The notes under the pieces were generated by a model. It did no database searches, was not told the origin of the DNA, and saw only the letters and a list, made by a program, of their open reading frames with translations. Positions 35,650 through 45,013 of a stretch of 64,000 nt of DNA are shown here, in pieces (position 1 is the stretch's first letter; the number at the start of each line of letters is the position of its first letter). Origin of the DNA: Calditrichota bacterium (lineage in GTDB: Bacteria > Zhuqueibacterota > Zhuqueibacteria > Zhuqueibacterales > Geothermadaptataceae); assembly GCA_008501765.1 (NCBI GenBank), contig QQUE01000002.1:1052336-1116335 (forward strand), given 5' to 3'. A program made the position numbers and the translations under genes.

Positions 35650-38055
35650 TCAGAATCGTGGAAACGGTGGTCTGCCACCGGGCAACACATCAAAATTGCT
35701 TTTTCCGCGGCGCGACAAAGAAGCGCCACCGATCGCGTAAATGGCGTTCTTCTCCCATCCTTTTTTAATGAGTTGCATGTATAAATCTTGTTTGGCTTCG
35801 GAAAGTCCCTCACCTGCAATGACGTTTAAAACAAGGTTCGACGTCGTATCCAATTTTGATTTATAAAATTCGAGTTTGGAAACGCACTCTTCGATTTTTT
35901 GGGGATCAAAATCAACACCGATAAGGGCTTTTCTATTTTTGAGTTTTTCAAGCATACCATCATCAAAATCATTAAATCCGGTTATGAGAAACGCCTTTTC
36001 AGATTTCTCCAATACCGCGAGTACTGTGGCTTTTTCCGGTTTCATCAAATGGAGAGCAATTTTATTTTTTTCCATCATTTTGAGAGCATTCGTTCCCGCT
36101 TCGGTTAATCCCTGATTAAACCACATGCCGTCATCACCGGACACATCGAGCCTGCCAAAGTTTATTACTTCTTTGGCGAGTTTTATCATATTGCTGTCCG
36201 AATTAAAAACGCCGACACCGAGAATACCATCGCGCCGTGTAACTTTGTAGCGCTGGCGCCAGGCAGAAAATGGATCGCTATCCTTTGGGGGATCTTTTAA
36301 TTCTTTAATTTTTTTAATCATTAATTGGTGTAATTCAACCGGACTTTTTGCCTCCAACCTGTTCCAGTTTCCGCTCGAACTTCTGCTCAATCCTTCGCCA
36401 GCAGTGGTTTTGACCTCGGGATCGATAATTCTCAGTGGCCAGTACATGCCGCTGAAAATATGTTCGCGATCAGCGATAAGCAGCGGCACAGTTGTTTCAT
36501 TGCCGACGTTGACAGCGCCCTGTAATACAAATTGACCGGTTTTTCGCAGGATTTCCGCATCCAGTTTATGAGCATCATCGCCGGTATCGTGATAATCCGG
36601 ATGGCCTTCCGGGCCGCCTGTCATCAGCCCAAGCGCTTCGATTCCAAGCAGAATAAATGGAGCATAATCGCTGCCACCCGGCCCACCTTTATTGGGTTTG
36701 AGCGCACTTAGAATATCTTCGTCCTGATCCCGCTTAATGACCTCCCAAATTGTAGGAAAGTTTAATGCGCCCGTGGCGCCAATATCAGGCCCCAGTCCAA
36801 CCATGTCCATGTTGAAATAGGTCACGACCCGATCCATGGTTACACCATCGGTTGGATTTTCAACCCAATAACGGGAGCCAATTAATCCAAGCTCTTCTGC
36901 ATCCCAATTGCATAAAATGAGGGTTCGTTTTGTCTGAATTTTGTGTTGTTTTAACAGCCGGGCCAGCTCGATTAAAACACCGCTGCCAGTGCCGTTATCT
37001 TCGGCGCCGTTATAAACCTGGCCGTTGGTTACGCCAACGTGATCAAAGTGCGCGCCGATGACGACATATTCGTTTTTCAATTCTGGATCGCTGCCGGTAA
37101 TCTTCGCGATGATATTTCTGCCCAGGCTATCATTAAATGCAGTGCCTTTGAGCAGCGTTTTATCAAAACCTGTAATTTCAGCCTTCATTTTGGTTACAAA
37201 TGAGCGTACCTTTTTTTGCTGGATATCTGTCCGAACCGCGTCAATCCATGTTTTGAATGCACGCGAAGACATTTGTGGGTCTGTCCAAAACAACCAATGA
37301 AAAATTTCTTTGCTCACCTGTGAAACGACGATAAAATCTTCAGTAAATGGTGATTTTTCAACCTGTTGTCGAAACCGGCGAAAAGGATCCGATTCTTCTT
37401 TTGGATTATAAAATATAATTCCCGCAGCACCTTTATTGTACGCGGTCATAATTTTTGAACTGTCCGATGACTCCGTTTCCCACAGTTCTGCGCTATCGGC
37501 TTTGTAGGAAGTGTCACGTGGCGCCAATCGCGGGGATGGGGGCGTGAAATCTGCAGGGTTGCCATTGAGAACAAAAACTAATTTACCGCTTACATCGATG
37601 CCGTTGTATTCGTCCAATCCTTTGTCCGGTGCAGCAATTCCGTAGCCGGCAAAAACGATTTTTTGCTGCAATTTAAGGCCAGGTGTGGAACGGGAATCAA
37701 CAGTAAAATCGCGGTACCGGGAGAAAAATTCACGTCCATTAATGACGAGTTTTGGTGTTCCATAGTTAACAGAATAATTCCGCTTGATCGGCACGGCCTG
37801 AAAAAATGTGCCGTTTTCTCCCGCCGGTTCCATGCCCCATTCTTCATATTGCTCAACCAGCCAATCCTGCAGTTTCATAAATTCCGGTGTATTCGGTTTT
37901 CTGCCCATCTGGTCATTGGTCGAAATATGGGCAATCGTATTTTTTATTTTTTGACCATCGACTTTGACATTTACTTTTTGAGCGACAAGGGCGAGGGTTG
38001 GAAGAAAAAATAATCCAGCGAGGAAAATAAAACCTGTCTTTAAATTGGATCTCAT
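35650..38055 (-). CDS. M28 family metallo-aminopeptidase with PA domain, exported
   Basis: This protein of about 801 residues has a signal peptide (MRSNLKTGFIFLAGLFFLPTLA), a protease-associated domain inserted near 110-270, and an M28 catalytic domain. Ordered metal-site motifs are visible: GAHFDHVG, GAEDNGTGS, WDAEELGLIGS, NMDMVG and DYHDTGDD. The C-terminal ~250 residues are an unassigned extension. M28 enzymes are di-zinc aminopeptidases or carboxypeptidases. The start at 38055 is set by AAAGGAA before the ATG; a longer frame would run into the repeat at 38128. The protein is probably periplasmic or secreted. Confidence 0.9.
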   Translation of the reverse strand: MRSNLKTGFIFLAGLFFLPTLALVAQKVNVKVDGQKIKNTIAHISTNDQMGRKPNTPEFMKLQDWLVEQYEEWGMEPAGENGTFFQAVPIKRNYSVNYGTPKLVINGREFFSRYRDFTVDSRSTPGLKLQQKIVFAGYGIAAPDKGLDEYNGIDVSGKLVFVLNGNPADFTPPSPRLAPRDTSYKADSAELWETESSDSSKIMTAYNKGAAGIIFYNPKEESDPFRRFRQQVEKSPFTEDFIVVSQVSKEIFHWLFWTDPQMSSRAFKTWIDAVRTDIQQKKVRSFVTKMKAEITGFDKTLLKGTAFNDSLGRNIIAKITGSDPELKNEYVVIGAHFDHVGVTNGQVYNGAEDNGTGSGVLIELARLLKQHKIQTKRTLILCNWDAEELGLIGSRYWVENPTDGVTMDRVVTYFNMDMVGLGPDIGATGALNFPTIWEVIKRDQDEDILSALKPNKGGPGGSDYAPFILLGIEALGLMTGGPEGHPDYHDTGDDAHKLDAEILRKTGQFVLQGAVNVGNETTVPLLIADREHIFSGMYWPLRIIDPEVKTTAGEGLSRSSSGNWNRLEAKSPVELHQLMIKKIKELKDPPKDSDPFSAWRQRYKVTRRDGILGVGVFNSDSNMIKLAKEVINFGRLDVSGDDGMWFNQGLTEAGTNALKMMEKNKIALHLMKPEKATVLAVLEKSEKAFLITGFNDFDDGMLEKLKNRKALIGVDFDPQKIEECVSKLEFYKSKLDTTSNLVLNVIAGEGLSEAKQDLYMQLIKKGWEKNAIYAIGGASLSRRGKSNFDVLPGGRPPFPRF

Positions 38056-38795
38056 TTGTCGTTCCTTTTTTTGGGGAATTGAATAAATCCATTTCAGTCG
38101 AATGCACCTGTTTATGGGATTAGTTATAACCCGTTGTGCAGAATTCAATCTAACCTGTCACAAGTCGACCTTTTGTCGTCATTCCGTCATGTTTTTAGAC
38201 GGAATCCATCGTTTTACAGTCTAAATCCCATCTGGATTCCCGCTAAAATCGTGCGGAGCCGCAGGCCGGCGCCAGCAAAATGACGAGTAAATAGGAAAAT
38301 TTTTTCTATTCTGCACAACGGGTTAGCTATAATCAAATTAGTGCAAGTTTAGCCTTTAAATATTTAAGAATTGATTTTAATAATGAGTTCTCTGTTTTGG
38401 CGCTTCGGTGAGTTGATGTTAAAATATAAAAACAACCGGCAATAATACAATAAATTCCACCCCGGTTTTAAAATAGTTGCTGAAGTGTGAGTTCAATAAC
38501 GCAATGGCGGTTTAAAAAATCAGAAAAAATAGCTCAATTCGCAGCGGTGCTCCGGAATTTCGCAAAACTTCCGCTCATTAATTAATTATTTCGTGAAAGA
38601 AAAAAAGTCGCGGATATTTTCCTATAGAATGCTTATAATCATAAGCTAAAGTAATATTGCGCTATTCCCTTTCAAATTTTAAGCGTAAGTTAAAAACGCA
38701 GCCTGACTTGTCCGGGAAGGGTGTTGCTGAATTAGTCAATTGCAAAATTAAATTAAAAAGCATTACCGAACGATGAATTATTACACGGAGGAAAA
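38056..38795. other. Long divergent intergenic region with a repeat element
   Basis: This 740-bp spacer lies between the divergent M28 and M3 peptidase genes. The repeat element at 38128-38324 occupies the M28 side. The remaining ~470 bp are AT-rich and show no ORF, RNA gene or strong hairpin; promoters for the M3 gene should be there. Confidence 0.45.
38128..38324. repeat. Repeat element with 17-bp inverted ends and internal REP-like sequence
   Basis: AACCCGTTGTGCAGAAT (38128-38144) is exactly inverted at 38308-38324. The core starts CGTCATTCCGTC and ends AATGACG, with a GACGGAAT hairpin and the GGATTCCCGC word familiar from bacterial intergenic repeats. The flanks AGTTATAA and AGCTATAA resemble an imperfect 8-bp target duplication. 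It is therefore probably a composite MITE-like element, with no coding capacity. Confidence 0.65.
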
Positions 38796-40895
38796 ATGCA
38801 AAAAGCAGGAATGATTTTTCTCACAGGAGTTCTGATCATGGCCGCATGTACCACTGGAAAGAAAACAGGCGATAATCCATTTTTTCAAACATGGGATACA
38901 CCCTACGGTGTGCCGCCATTCGATCAAATCGAAGATGCGCACTTTATGCCTGCCTACGAACAGGGTATGGCAGATCAGCTCGCTGAAATAGAAGTAATCG
39001 CCACGCGTGTTGAAGCTCCGACTTTTGCTAATACGATCGAAGCGATGGAAAAGTCCGGCGAATTGCTCACTAAAGTTTCCAATGTATTTTCAAATCTCGC
39101 AGGCGCGCACACCAATGAGGCAAAACAAGCGATCAGGCGTGAAGTGAGTCCTATACTTTCCGGTCACTGGGATGATATCAGGTTGAACCCACAGCTTTTT
39201 CAGCGGATAAAAACACTGTACGATCAGCGTGAATCCCTTGAGTTAACCGGGGAACAGCAGCGCTTGTTGGAGGACAATTATAAACAATTTGTACGTGGTG
39301 GCGCCAATTTGGATGATGCAGGCAAAGCAAAACTACGGGAAATCAATGAAAAGCTTTCCGTGCTCGCAGTGAAATTCAGCGACAATGTACTCAATGAAGA
39401 TAATAAATTCGAATTGCTGCTTGATGAAAAAGATCTCACCGGATTGCCCGACGGTGTGAAAACGGCCGCTGCTGAGGCAGCCGAGGCCAAAGAGTACGAA
39501 GGCAAGTGGCTTTTTACGCTGCATAAGCCGAGCCTGATTCCGTTTATCCAGTACTCTGATCGTCGTGATTTGCGTGAAAAGTTGTACAAGGGTTACACAA
39601 ATCGTGGTGACAACAATGACGAGTTTGATAACAAGAAAATCATGAACGACGTCGCCAACCTGCGTGTTCGCAAGGCCAACTTGCTCGGCTATAAATCCCA
39701 CGCTGATTTTGTGCTCGAAGAAACCATGGCCAAAACATCAGAAAATGTCTACGATTTGCTGGATAAAGTCTGGCCGGCTGCGCTTAACAGAGCCAAAGGT
39801 GAACGGGCGATGATGCAGAAAATGATCGACGCCGAAGGCGGCAATTTCAAGCTCGCATCGTGGGACTGGTGGTATTATGCCGAGAAGATTCGGCAGCAAG
39901 AATTCAAACTCGACGAAGATGAAATTCGTCCTTATTTGAAAATCGACAATGTGATCAACGGCACATTTATTCTCGCGGAAAAATTGTTCGGCCTCACATT
40001 TGAGGAACAAAACGATATTCCCACTTATCACCCGGAAGTGAAAACTTATGTCGTGAAAAACGACCAGGGAACTATGATTGGCGTTTATCTTTCTGACTGG
40101 TTTTACCGGGGCAGCAAGCGCGGTGGCGCCTGGATGAGCGAGTTTCGTTCGCAAAGCAATATGGGTGGCGAGCGCATTTTGCCGATTATTACCAACGTTG
40201 GTAACTTCACCAAACCGACTGCGGACACACCAAGCCTGCTCAGCCTTGACGAAGCAGCAACGCTGTTCCATGAATTTGGCCACGCTTTGCACGGCCTGCT
40301 TTCCGACTGTACCTATCCATCAACGTCCGGTACAAATGTGCCCCGCGATTTTGTGGAGTTTCCCTCGCAAGTGATGGAAAATTGGGTGCTGGAACCGCAA
40401 ATGCTCAAGTTGTACGCTTTTCATTATCAAACCGGCGAAGTGATGCCGCAGGTTTTGATTGATAAAATTAAAGCGGCCGGTAAATTTAACCAGGGGTTTG
40501 GCACCGTGGAATATATAGCTGCCTGCTATCTCGATATGGCCTGGCACACCCTGATCGTTGAAAAAGACCGTGATGTCACTGTCTTTGAAAACGGCGTGCT
40601 GGAGAAAATCGGTTTGATTCCGGAGATTATCAGCCGCTACCGCACGACCTATTTTCGCCACATTATTGGGGGTTATTCTTCGGGTTATTACAGCTATCTG
40701 TGGTCCGAAGTCTTGGACGCGGATGCTTTCGAAGCATTTAAGAAGAAGGGCATTTTTGATCAGAAAACCGGCCACAGTTTCCGCGATAATATTCTCTCCC
40801 GCGGTGACACAAAAGATGCAATGCAAATGTACATCGATTTCCGCGGCCACGAACCGGAAATCAAGCCGCTGCTTGAACGACGTGGTTTGAATTAA
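38796..40895 (+). CDS. M3 family peptidyl-dipeptidase (Dcp-like) lipoprotein
   Basis: This 699-residue protein has a lipoprotein signal (LIMAAC, Cys18) and the all-helical M3 fold. The zinc motif is His492-E-F-G-His496, followed by ALHGLLSDC, and the third-ligand region is VEFPSQVMENW. Length and motifs match the Dcp/oligopeptidase A group, which removes C-terminal dipeptides or cleaves short peptides. The bacterial Dcp and OpdA enzymes are cytoplasmic or periplasmic, so a lipid-anchored form suggests extracytoplasmic peptide digestion. A ribosome-binding GGAGG precedes the ATG, and a terminator hairpin follows the stop. Confidence 0.94.
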   Translation: MQKAGMIFLTGVLIMAACTTGKKTGDNPFFQTWDTPYGVPPFDQIEDAHFMPAYEQGMADQLAEIEVIATRVEAPTFANTIEAMEKSGELLTKVSNVFSNLAGAHTNEAKQAIRREVSPILSGHWDDIRLNPQLFQRIKTLYDQRESLELTGEQQRLLEDNYKQFVRGGANLDDAGKAKLREINEKLSVLAVKFSDNVLNEDNKFELLLDEKDLTGLPDGVKTAAAEAAEAKEYEGKWLFTLHKPSLIPFIQYSDRRDLREKLYKGYTNRGDNNDEFDNKKIMNDVANLRVRKANLLGYKSHADFVLEETMAKTSENVYDLLDKVWPAALNRAKGERAMMQKMIDAEGGNFKLASWDWWYYAEKIRQQEFKLDEDEIRPYLKIDNVINGTFILAEKLFGLTFEEQNDIPTYHPEVKTYVVKNDQGTMIGVYLSDWFYRGSKRGGAWMSEFRSQSNMGGERILPIITNVGNFTKPTADTPSLLSLDEAATLFHEFGHALHGLLSDCTYPSTSGTNVPRDFVEFPSQVMENWVLEPQMLKLYAFHYQTGEVMPQVLIDKIKAAGKFNQGFGTVEYIAACYLDMAWHTLIVEKDRDVTVFENGVLEKIGLIPEIISRYRTTYFRHIIGGYSSGYYSYLWSEVLDADAFEAFKKKGIFDQKTGHSFRDNILSRGDTKDAMQMYIDFRGHEPEIKPLLERRGLN

Positions 40896-40906
40896 ATTGT
40901 AAGATG

Positions 40907-40946
40907 ATCCTTTCCGGTGCCTGAATTGGCGCCGGATGGGATTTTT
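40907..40946 (+). terminator. Intrinsic terminator of the M3 peptidase gene
   Basis: TCCGGTGCC (40913-40921) pairs with GGCGCCGGA (40928-40936), including one G-U. An outer ATCC/GGAT supports it, and ATTTTT follows at 40941-40946. It lies twelve bases beyond the stop codon. Confidence 0.8.
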
Positions 40947-41060
40947 AAAGAGTTACTTTTCGGGGCTACATTTATCAGTTCACAGTTTGTAGCACTTCTC
41001 AGAATCTTTTCGCGCAGCACAATTTACCGGTGCTGTAAACCTATCGCAAGGAGGCTGACG

Positions 41061-42908
41061 ATGTTGCAATATTCTATCATTAAAAAGTTTTTTCTGCTCT
41101 CTACTCTGCTCATTTTTTCAACTGCACAATTAAATGCTGACACATTTTTCGTTACAACCACTGCCGATTCCGGTGAGGGATCATTGCGACAGGCGGTTTT
41201 AGATGCTGTCGCACAATCGGGAGTCGATACAGTCCTGTTTGACATTTCAACAACGGATGCAGGGTACAACGCAACCACTGGTGTCTGGACAATCAATTCC
41301 ACGGCTGTGATACGACTGGCAGGGGAAGGAACAATCGTTGATGCAACGAGCCAGACGGAAAATCAGGGGGACACGAATCCATTTGGGCCGGAAATTGAAC
41401 TTGACGGATCGGAGGTTGATGACAGTGGTTTTCAACTGAATCACATCAATCATGTGATTCGTGGATTTATCATCAACGGCTTTGCCGGCAATGGTATTTT
41501 TATTAATGCAAGCAGCCATAATTTGGTGCAGGGAAATTACATTGGCACGGACGCAACAGGCACAGTTGCAGTTCCAAATAGCAATGGTATCACGATGAAC
41601 TACGGGGCAAAATACAACCTGATCGGCGGTGATACGCCGGAAAATCGCAACATTATCTCCGGCAATACAAATCACGGAATATTTCTCGTCGATGCCGGCA
41701 CAGACAGCAATTCGGTTCGTGGAAATTATATCGGGTGTGACCGCACTGGTGAAGCTATTGTGGGCAATGTTATGTCCGGAATTTATCTCGATTATGAAAC
41801 GAGTGGGAATATCATTGGTGGCGCCGGAGATGGGGAAGGCAATGTGATTTCTGGCAGTGAACATCATGGAAATATCTATGCCGGAAATGGTCTCACCCTT
41901 GAAGGGTCGAATGGCAATTTTGTTTATGGAAATTTTATTGGTACGAATAAAGATGGCACGCGTGCGTTGCCGAATATTGACTACGGAATCGCACTCATTC
42001 GTGCACGTGCGAACATTATCGGTGGTCTCAAACCAGGACAGGCGAACATCATTTCCGGCAATACGGATGTGGGTGTATTTTTACGTTTCCCTGAGTCGAC
42101 AGAGAATGTTATTTCCGGTAATTTTATCGGGACAGATACCAGCAGAACGCTGGAATTAGGAAATATCTACGCCGGAATTTTCCTGGATTATGGAGCCAAT
42201 GGCAATATCATCGGGCCGGGAAACATTATTGCAAATAACAACTTAATTGGCATCTATTGCAATCACGATTCGACAAATTACAACACATTCACACAAAACG
42301 CAATTTTCAACCATCCTGGTGAAGGCATCAAGCTCGAAAAAAACGCCAACTCTGCAATACAACCCCCAGACGATCTTTGGTTTATCCACGACACTTTATC
42401 GGGAAAATCGTCACCCGGGGCTATAGTAGAAATTTTTTCCGACAGGCAAGATGAGGGCGAGATTTTTGAGGGCTCTGTAACTGCAGATGCAAATGGTGAT
42501 TTTGAATGGGTAGGGATGCCGACAAGATACATGATTACTGCGACCGCAACAGATGCTGACGGCAATACATCGGCTTTTAGCGAGGTAGCTGCACAGATAA
42601 TCAACGTAATCGAACAACCGAAATTGCCCGGCAAATTTGAACTGGCACAGAATTATCCCAATCCGTTTAATCCGGTGACGCGCATCGAGTACGCAATCCC
42701 GCAGGCTGGGCATGTAAAAATTGTTGTGTATGATATTTCTGGTCAGCAAATTGAAACACTGGTTGATGCAATTCATGACGCGGGAAATTATTATATTGAG
42801 TGGGACGTTCGAAATCAGGCCGGTTTAGCTCTGCCAAGTGGCATTTATTTTTACAAAATTCAGGCTGGTGAATTCAAAGCCGTTCGCAAGCTTTTGCTGG
42901 TGCGTTAA
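41061..42908 (+). CDS. Secreted right-handed beta-helix protein with T9SS type-A sorting domain
   Basis: This 615-residue protein has a signal peptide (LLSTLLIFSTAQLNA) and an N-terminal CSLREA-like stretch (FFVTTTADSGEGSLRQAV). About ten parallel beta-helix turns follow, with the repeated pattern N-x-I-G-G...N-x-I-S-G-N and NYIGTDATG. A short immunoglobulin-like segment and a T9SS C-terminal domain complete it (FELAQNYPNPFNP... LPSGIYFYKI... KAVRKLLLVR). T9SS substrates are exported across the outer membrane and attached to the surface. The start at 41061 is fixed by AAGGAGG six bases upstream. Binding or depolymerase activity on a polysaccharide is possible, but no catalytic motif is identified. 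Confidence 0.92.
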   Translation: MLQYSIIKKFFLLSTLLIFSTAQLNADTFFVTTTADSGEGSLRQAVLDAVAQSGVDTVLFDISTTDAGYNATTGVWTINSTAVIRLAGEGTIVDATSQTENQGDTNPFGPEIELDGSEVDDSGFQLNHINHVIRGFIINGFAGNGIFINASSHNLVQGNYIGTDATGTVAVPNSNGITMNYGAKYNLIGGDTPENRNIISGNTNHGIFLVDAGTDSNSVRGNYIGCDRTGEAIVGNVMSGIYLDYETSGNIIGGAGDGEGNVISGSEHHGNIYAGNGLTLEGSNGNFVYGNFIGTNKDGTRALPNIDYGIALIRARANIIGGLKPGQANIISGNTDVGVFLRFPESTENVISGNFIGTDTSRTLELGNIYAGIFLDYGANGNIIGPGNIIANNNLIGIYCNHDSTNYNTFTQNAIFNHPGEGIKLEKNANSAIQPPDDLWFIHDTLSGKSSPGAIVEIFSDRQDEGEIFEGSVTADANGDFEWVGMPTRYMITATATDADGNTSAFSEVAAQIINVIEQPKLPGKFELAQNYPNPFNPVTRIEYAIPQAGHVKIVVYDISGQQIETLVDAIHDAGNYYIEWDVRNQAGLALPSGIYFYKIQAGEFKAVRKLLLVR

Positions 42909-42933
42909 TTTTAGGCAGAACATCTAAAGGTGA

Positions 42934-42962
42934 AATGCTGCTGCGTTTGTCGCAGCAGCATT
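42934..42962 (+). terminator. Strong stem-loop after the beta-helix gene
   Basis: A perfect 12-bp stem, AATGCTGCTGCG (42934-42945) with its complement at 42951-42962, has loop TTTGT and lies 25 bases after the stop codon. The U-run is weak (AGCCTTTCG), so termination efficiency is uncertain. Confidence 0.7.
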
Positions 42963-43176
42963 AGCCTTTCGATGTTGAGCGTGTTCCGGGAAAACGCCAT
43001 TGATTCGTCAAAAAATCAACTAATTCATGTTCAAGAGCTGTTGTTGACTTGGATATATCGCTTTTAGTAGCCTCTTGTTTTTTAATAATTATAGCTACTA
43101 TTAATAAGCCTGAGGATGACGTTTCACACAATCTGTCAGCAACGAATTTCGCACCTGTTTTTTTTTGCAGGCCGTT

Positions 43177-43767
43177 TTATTTCCCCTTTTTCTCGAATTT
43201 TAAAAAATGGGTCGGTTTAAATATTGAGCCGTTGTTATTTGATCCGTGTATCGCCTCCGAAGCCTGTTTGACGTCTTCTATTGAATAGAATGACTTTGGG
43301 TTGTATTTTTTTGACATTGCGGTGACGGTCGCCACATCCTTCCGCTGTACCACGGTATAAATAATCTTCACCGAACCGGTACTGCCTTGCCCATCGATTG
43401 TTGTCACTCCAAAGCCACTTTCCATTAGCGCTTTAATGAGATTGCCGGCATCAAAACGCGTGATGATCCGCACGACGCGCAATCCGATGGCGACGCGTTC
43501 CTCAATCCACATTCCAGTATAAATTCCGGAAGCAAAACCCGCTGCATAGGCAAAAAAGCAAGCGGGATTATTTAAATTGTTGAATATTTGCCTGATGGCC
43601 AGAAGCCAAATCAGCATTTCTACGAAACCGAGGATGGGGGCAATACGCTTTAGACCGCGTGAGAGTGTAATGATCCGCATCGTCCCCAATGAGACGTCGG
43701 CAACCCTGGCGAAGTAGATGGCAAGGGGTAAGAGCACCCAATTAAACAAAGCACTGTTTTCAATCAT
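43177..43767 (-). CDS. DUF5698/DUF2179 (UPF0316-type) membrane protein
   Basis: This 196-residue protein has three transmembrane helices (about 8-27, 40-60, 70-88), as in DUF5698, followed by a DUF2179 domain (about 100-170). The DUF2179 domain includes GNLIKALMESGFGVTTIDGQGSTGSVKIIYTVV. The family (UPF0316) is widespread and its role is not established. It is preceded by a spacer of about 300 bp that starts the AT-rich accessory patch. Confidence 0.88.
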   Translation of the reverse strand: MIENSALFNWVLLPLAIYFARVADVSLGTMRIITLSRGLKRIAPILGFVEMLIWLLAIRQIFNNLNNPACFFAYAAGFASGIYTGMWIEERVAIGLRVVRIITRFDAGNLIKALMESGFGVTTIDGQGSTGSVKIIYTVVQRKDVATVTAMSKKYNPKSFYSIEDVKQASEAIHGSNNNGSIFKPTHFLKFEKKGK

Positions 43768-44064
43768 TCTTTATTTTCTCCATATGTATATTCCAATTTT
43801 TATCGGCACAAAGTCGTTAAAATGGATCATTTCCAGTTTACAATAATCTATTTAAAAGGGTGTGCGCACGTCGTTGTTGAATTAAATGAGGCGAAATATA
43901 ATTCGGTTATTGTTATTTCACAAGATATTTTCTCTTAATGCTCTTTTCAGGGGGGAAAGTATTTCAGGTGTTGGGGTTATTCGAATTAGTGGGGTTGGAA
44001 GCAAGTTTAAATATTTTCTATCGCATGGGGAAATTGTTGCAGTATTTCCCGGTCCAATTTCTGG
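43768..44064. other. Spacer between UPF0316 and nucleotidyltransferase genes
   Basis: About 300 bp of AT-rich sequence. I checked for a HEPN-domain (HepT-like) toxin gene next to the nucleotidyltransferase and found no open frame of suitable size. Only short meaningless frames are present. Confidence 0.4.
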
Positions 44065-44367
44065 TCAAACATAAAACGCTTCTTCGTCTATTCGTTTTTT
44101 CAGGAAGGAATTCATTCTTTCTCTATAGCTCACGATGTCAACAGGATAATTCAGTCTTTCGTCTAAATCTTGCTTGATCCCGATCAATTCAAATAAATCC
44201 TGCTTTGTTAAATTGACAACGATGTCGACATCACTATCCGGACTCATGCGGTTATTAGCAACGGAACCAAAAACTCCAATGCTTGTTATATTATATTTTT
44301 TTTTGTTTTCTTCTTTGAAAGTTTTTAGCGAAAGAAGAATTTCATCTCGATTCATGGGATTTTCCAT
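44065..44367 (-). CDS. MNT-type nucleotidyltransferase domain protein
   Basis: This 100-residue protein is a minimal nucleotidyltransferase (MNT). It has the motif G-V-F-G-S-V-A with the metal-binding D-V-D pair in SPDSDVDIVV, and the later strand YPVDIVSY. Such proteins act as antitoxins (MntA) that AMPylate a HEPN-domain toxin (HepT), but no HEPN partner is next to it. An internal ATG at codon 5 is an alternative start. It lies beside an IS fragment in an AT-rich patch, which suggests past transfer and loss of the partner. Confidence 0.85.
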   Translation of the reverse strand: MENPMNRDEILLSLKTFKEENKKKYNITSIGVFGSVANNRMSPDSDVDIVVNLTKQDLFELIGIKQDLDERLNYPVDIVSYRERMNSFLKKRIDEEAFYV

Positions 44368-44467
44368 TCAACTATAATGAGAAAATAGCTCAATTGGAAA
44401 GAAATATAATATATGGAGTTTAAAAAAGCTATAGTGAATCGTTCAGCCTTTGATTCGTTATGCGTAG

Positions 44468-44884
44468 GGCAGGCTTTACACAAATAAAACGTCGTATACT
44501 GCAGTCCAGGTTTTAAATAATAATGTGATCCCATTCTTTGAAAAACACGATGCAAAAATCAAAACAATATTGTGTGACAATGGCCGTGAGTTTTGTGGGC
44601 GAGAAGACAGACATCCTTATGAACTTTTCCTGCAGCTTGAGGATATTGAGCACAGTACAACAAAAGTCAGGCGGCCACAGAGCAATGGCTTTGTAGAACG
44701 GCTTCACAGAACTTTATTGGACGAACATTTTCGTATAATGGGAAGAACAAAGTTCTATGAAAACGAAAAACAGATGGATGAAGACCTGCAGATCTTCTTG
44801 AAAAAATACAATGAAAATCGGCCACATCAGGGACGAAATATGAATAGAAAAACACCATTAAAGATATTTAAAACGTCGAATTAA
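44468..44884 (+). pseudogene. Truncated IS481-like transposase (C-terminal rve fragment)
   Basis: About 138 codons of an integrase-core transposase remain open, beginning after a stop codon (TAG at 44465-44467). The first visible part reads GRLYTNKTSYTA. The second catalytic Asp is in LCDNGREFCG, and the catalytic Glu is in PQSNGFVERLHRT. The C-terminal RPHQGRNMNRKTP is typical of IS481/IS3-type elements. The N-terminal HTH and the first Asp are gone, so the gene is not functional. An IS right end may lie near 44965-44995 (GACTGTCAGGTGAATAC). It marks an old insertion and deletion. Confidence 0.88.
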
Positions 44885-45013
44885 AAGAACATCGATTGGC
44901 AACGCAAAAATGAGGACAAAACAGAGAAAAAAGCAGCATAATTTAATTCACCCCAAAAGAGAGACTGTCAGGTGAATACTATTACTGTACAGATTATGAA
45001 TCTAGTTGGTGAA

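Noticed and set aside
38056-38148. Upstream extension of the M28 peptidase by 31 codons
   Set aside because: The extension overlaps the repeat's inverted end; AAAGGAA and a signal peptide support the start at 38055.
43868-44064. Possible HEPN toxin gene next to the nucleotidyltransferase
   Set aside because: No open frame of HEPN size or motif (R-x4-6-H) is present on either strand.
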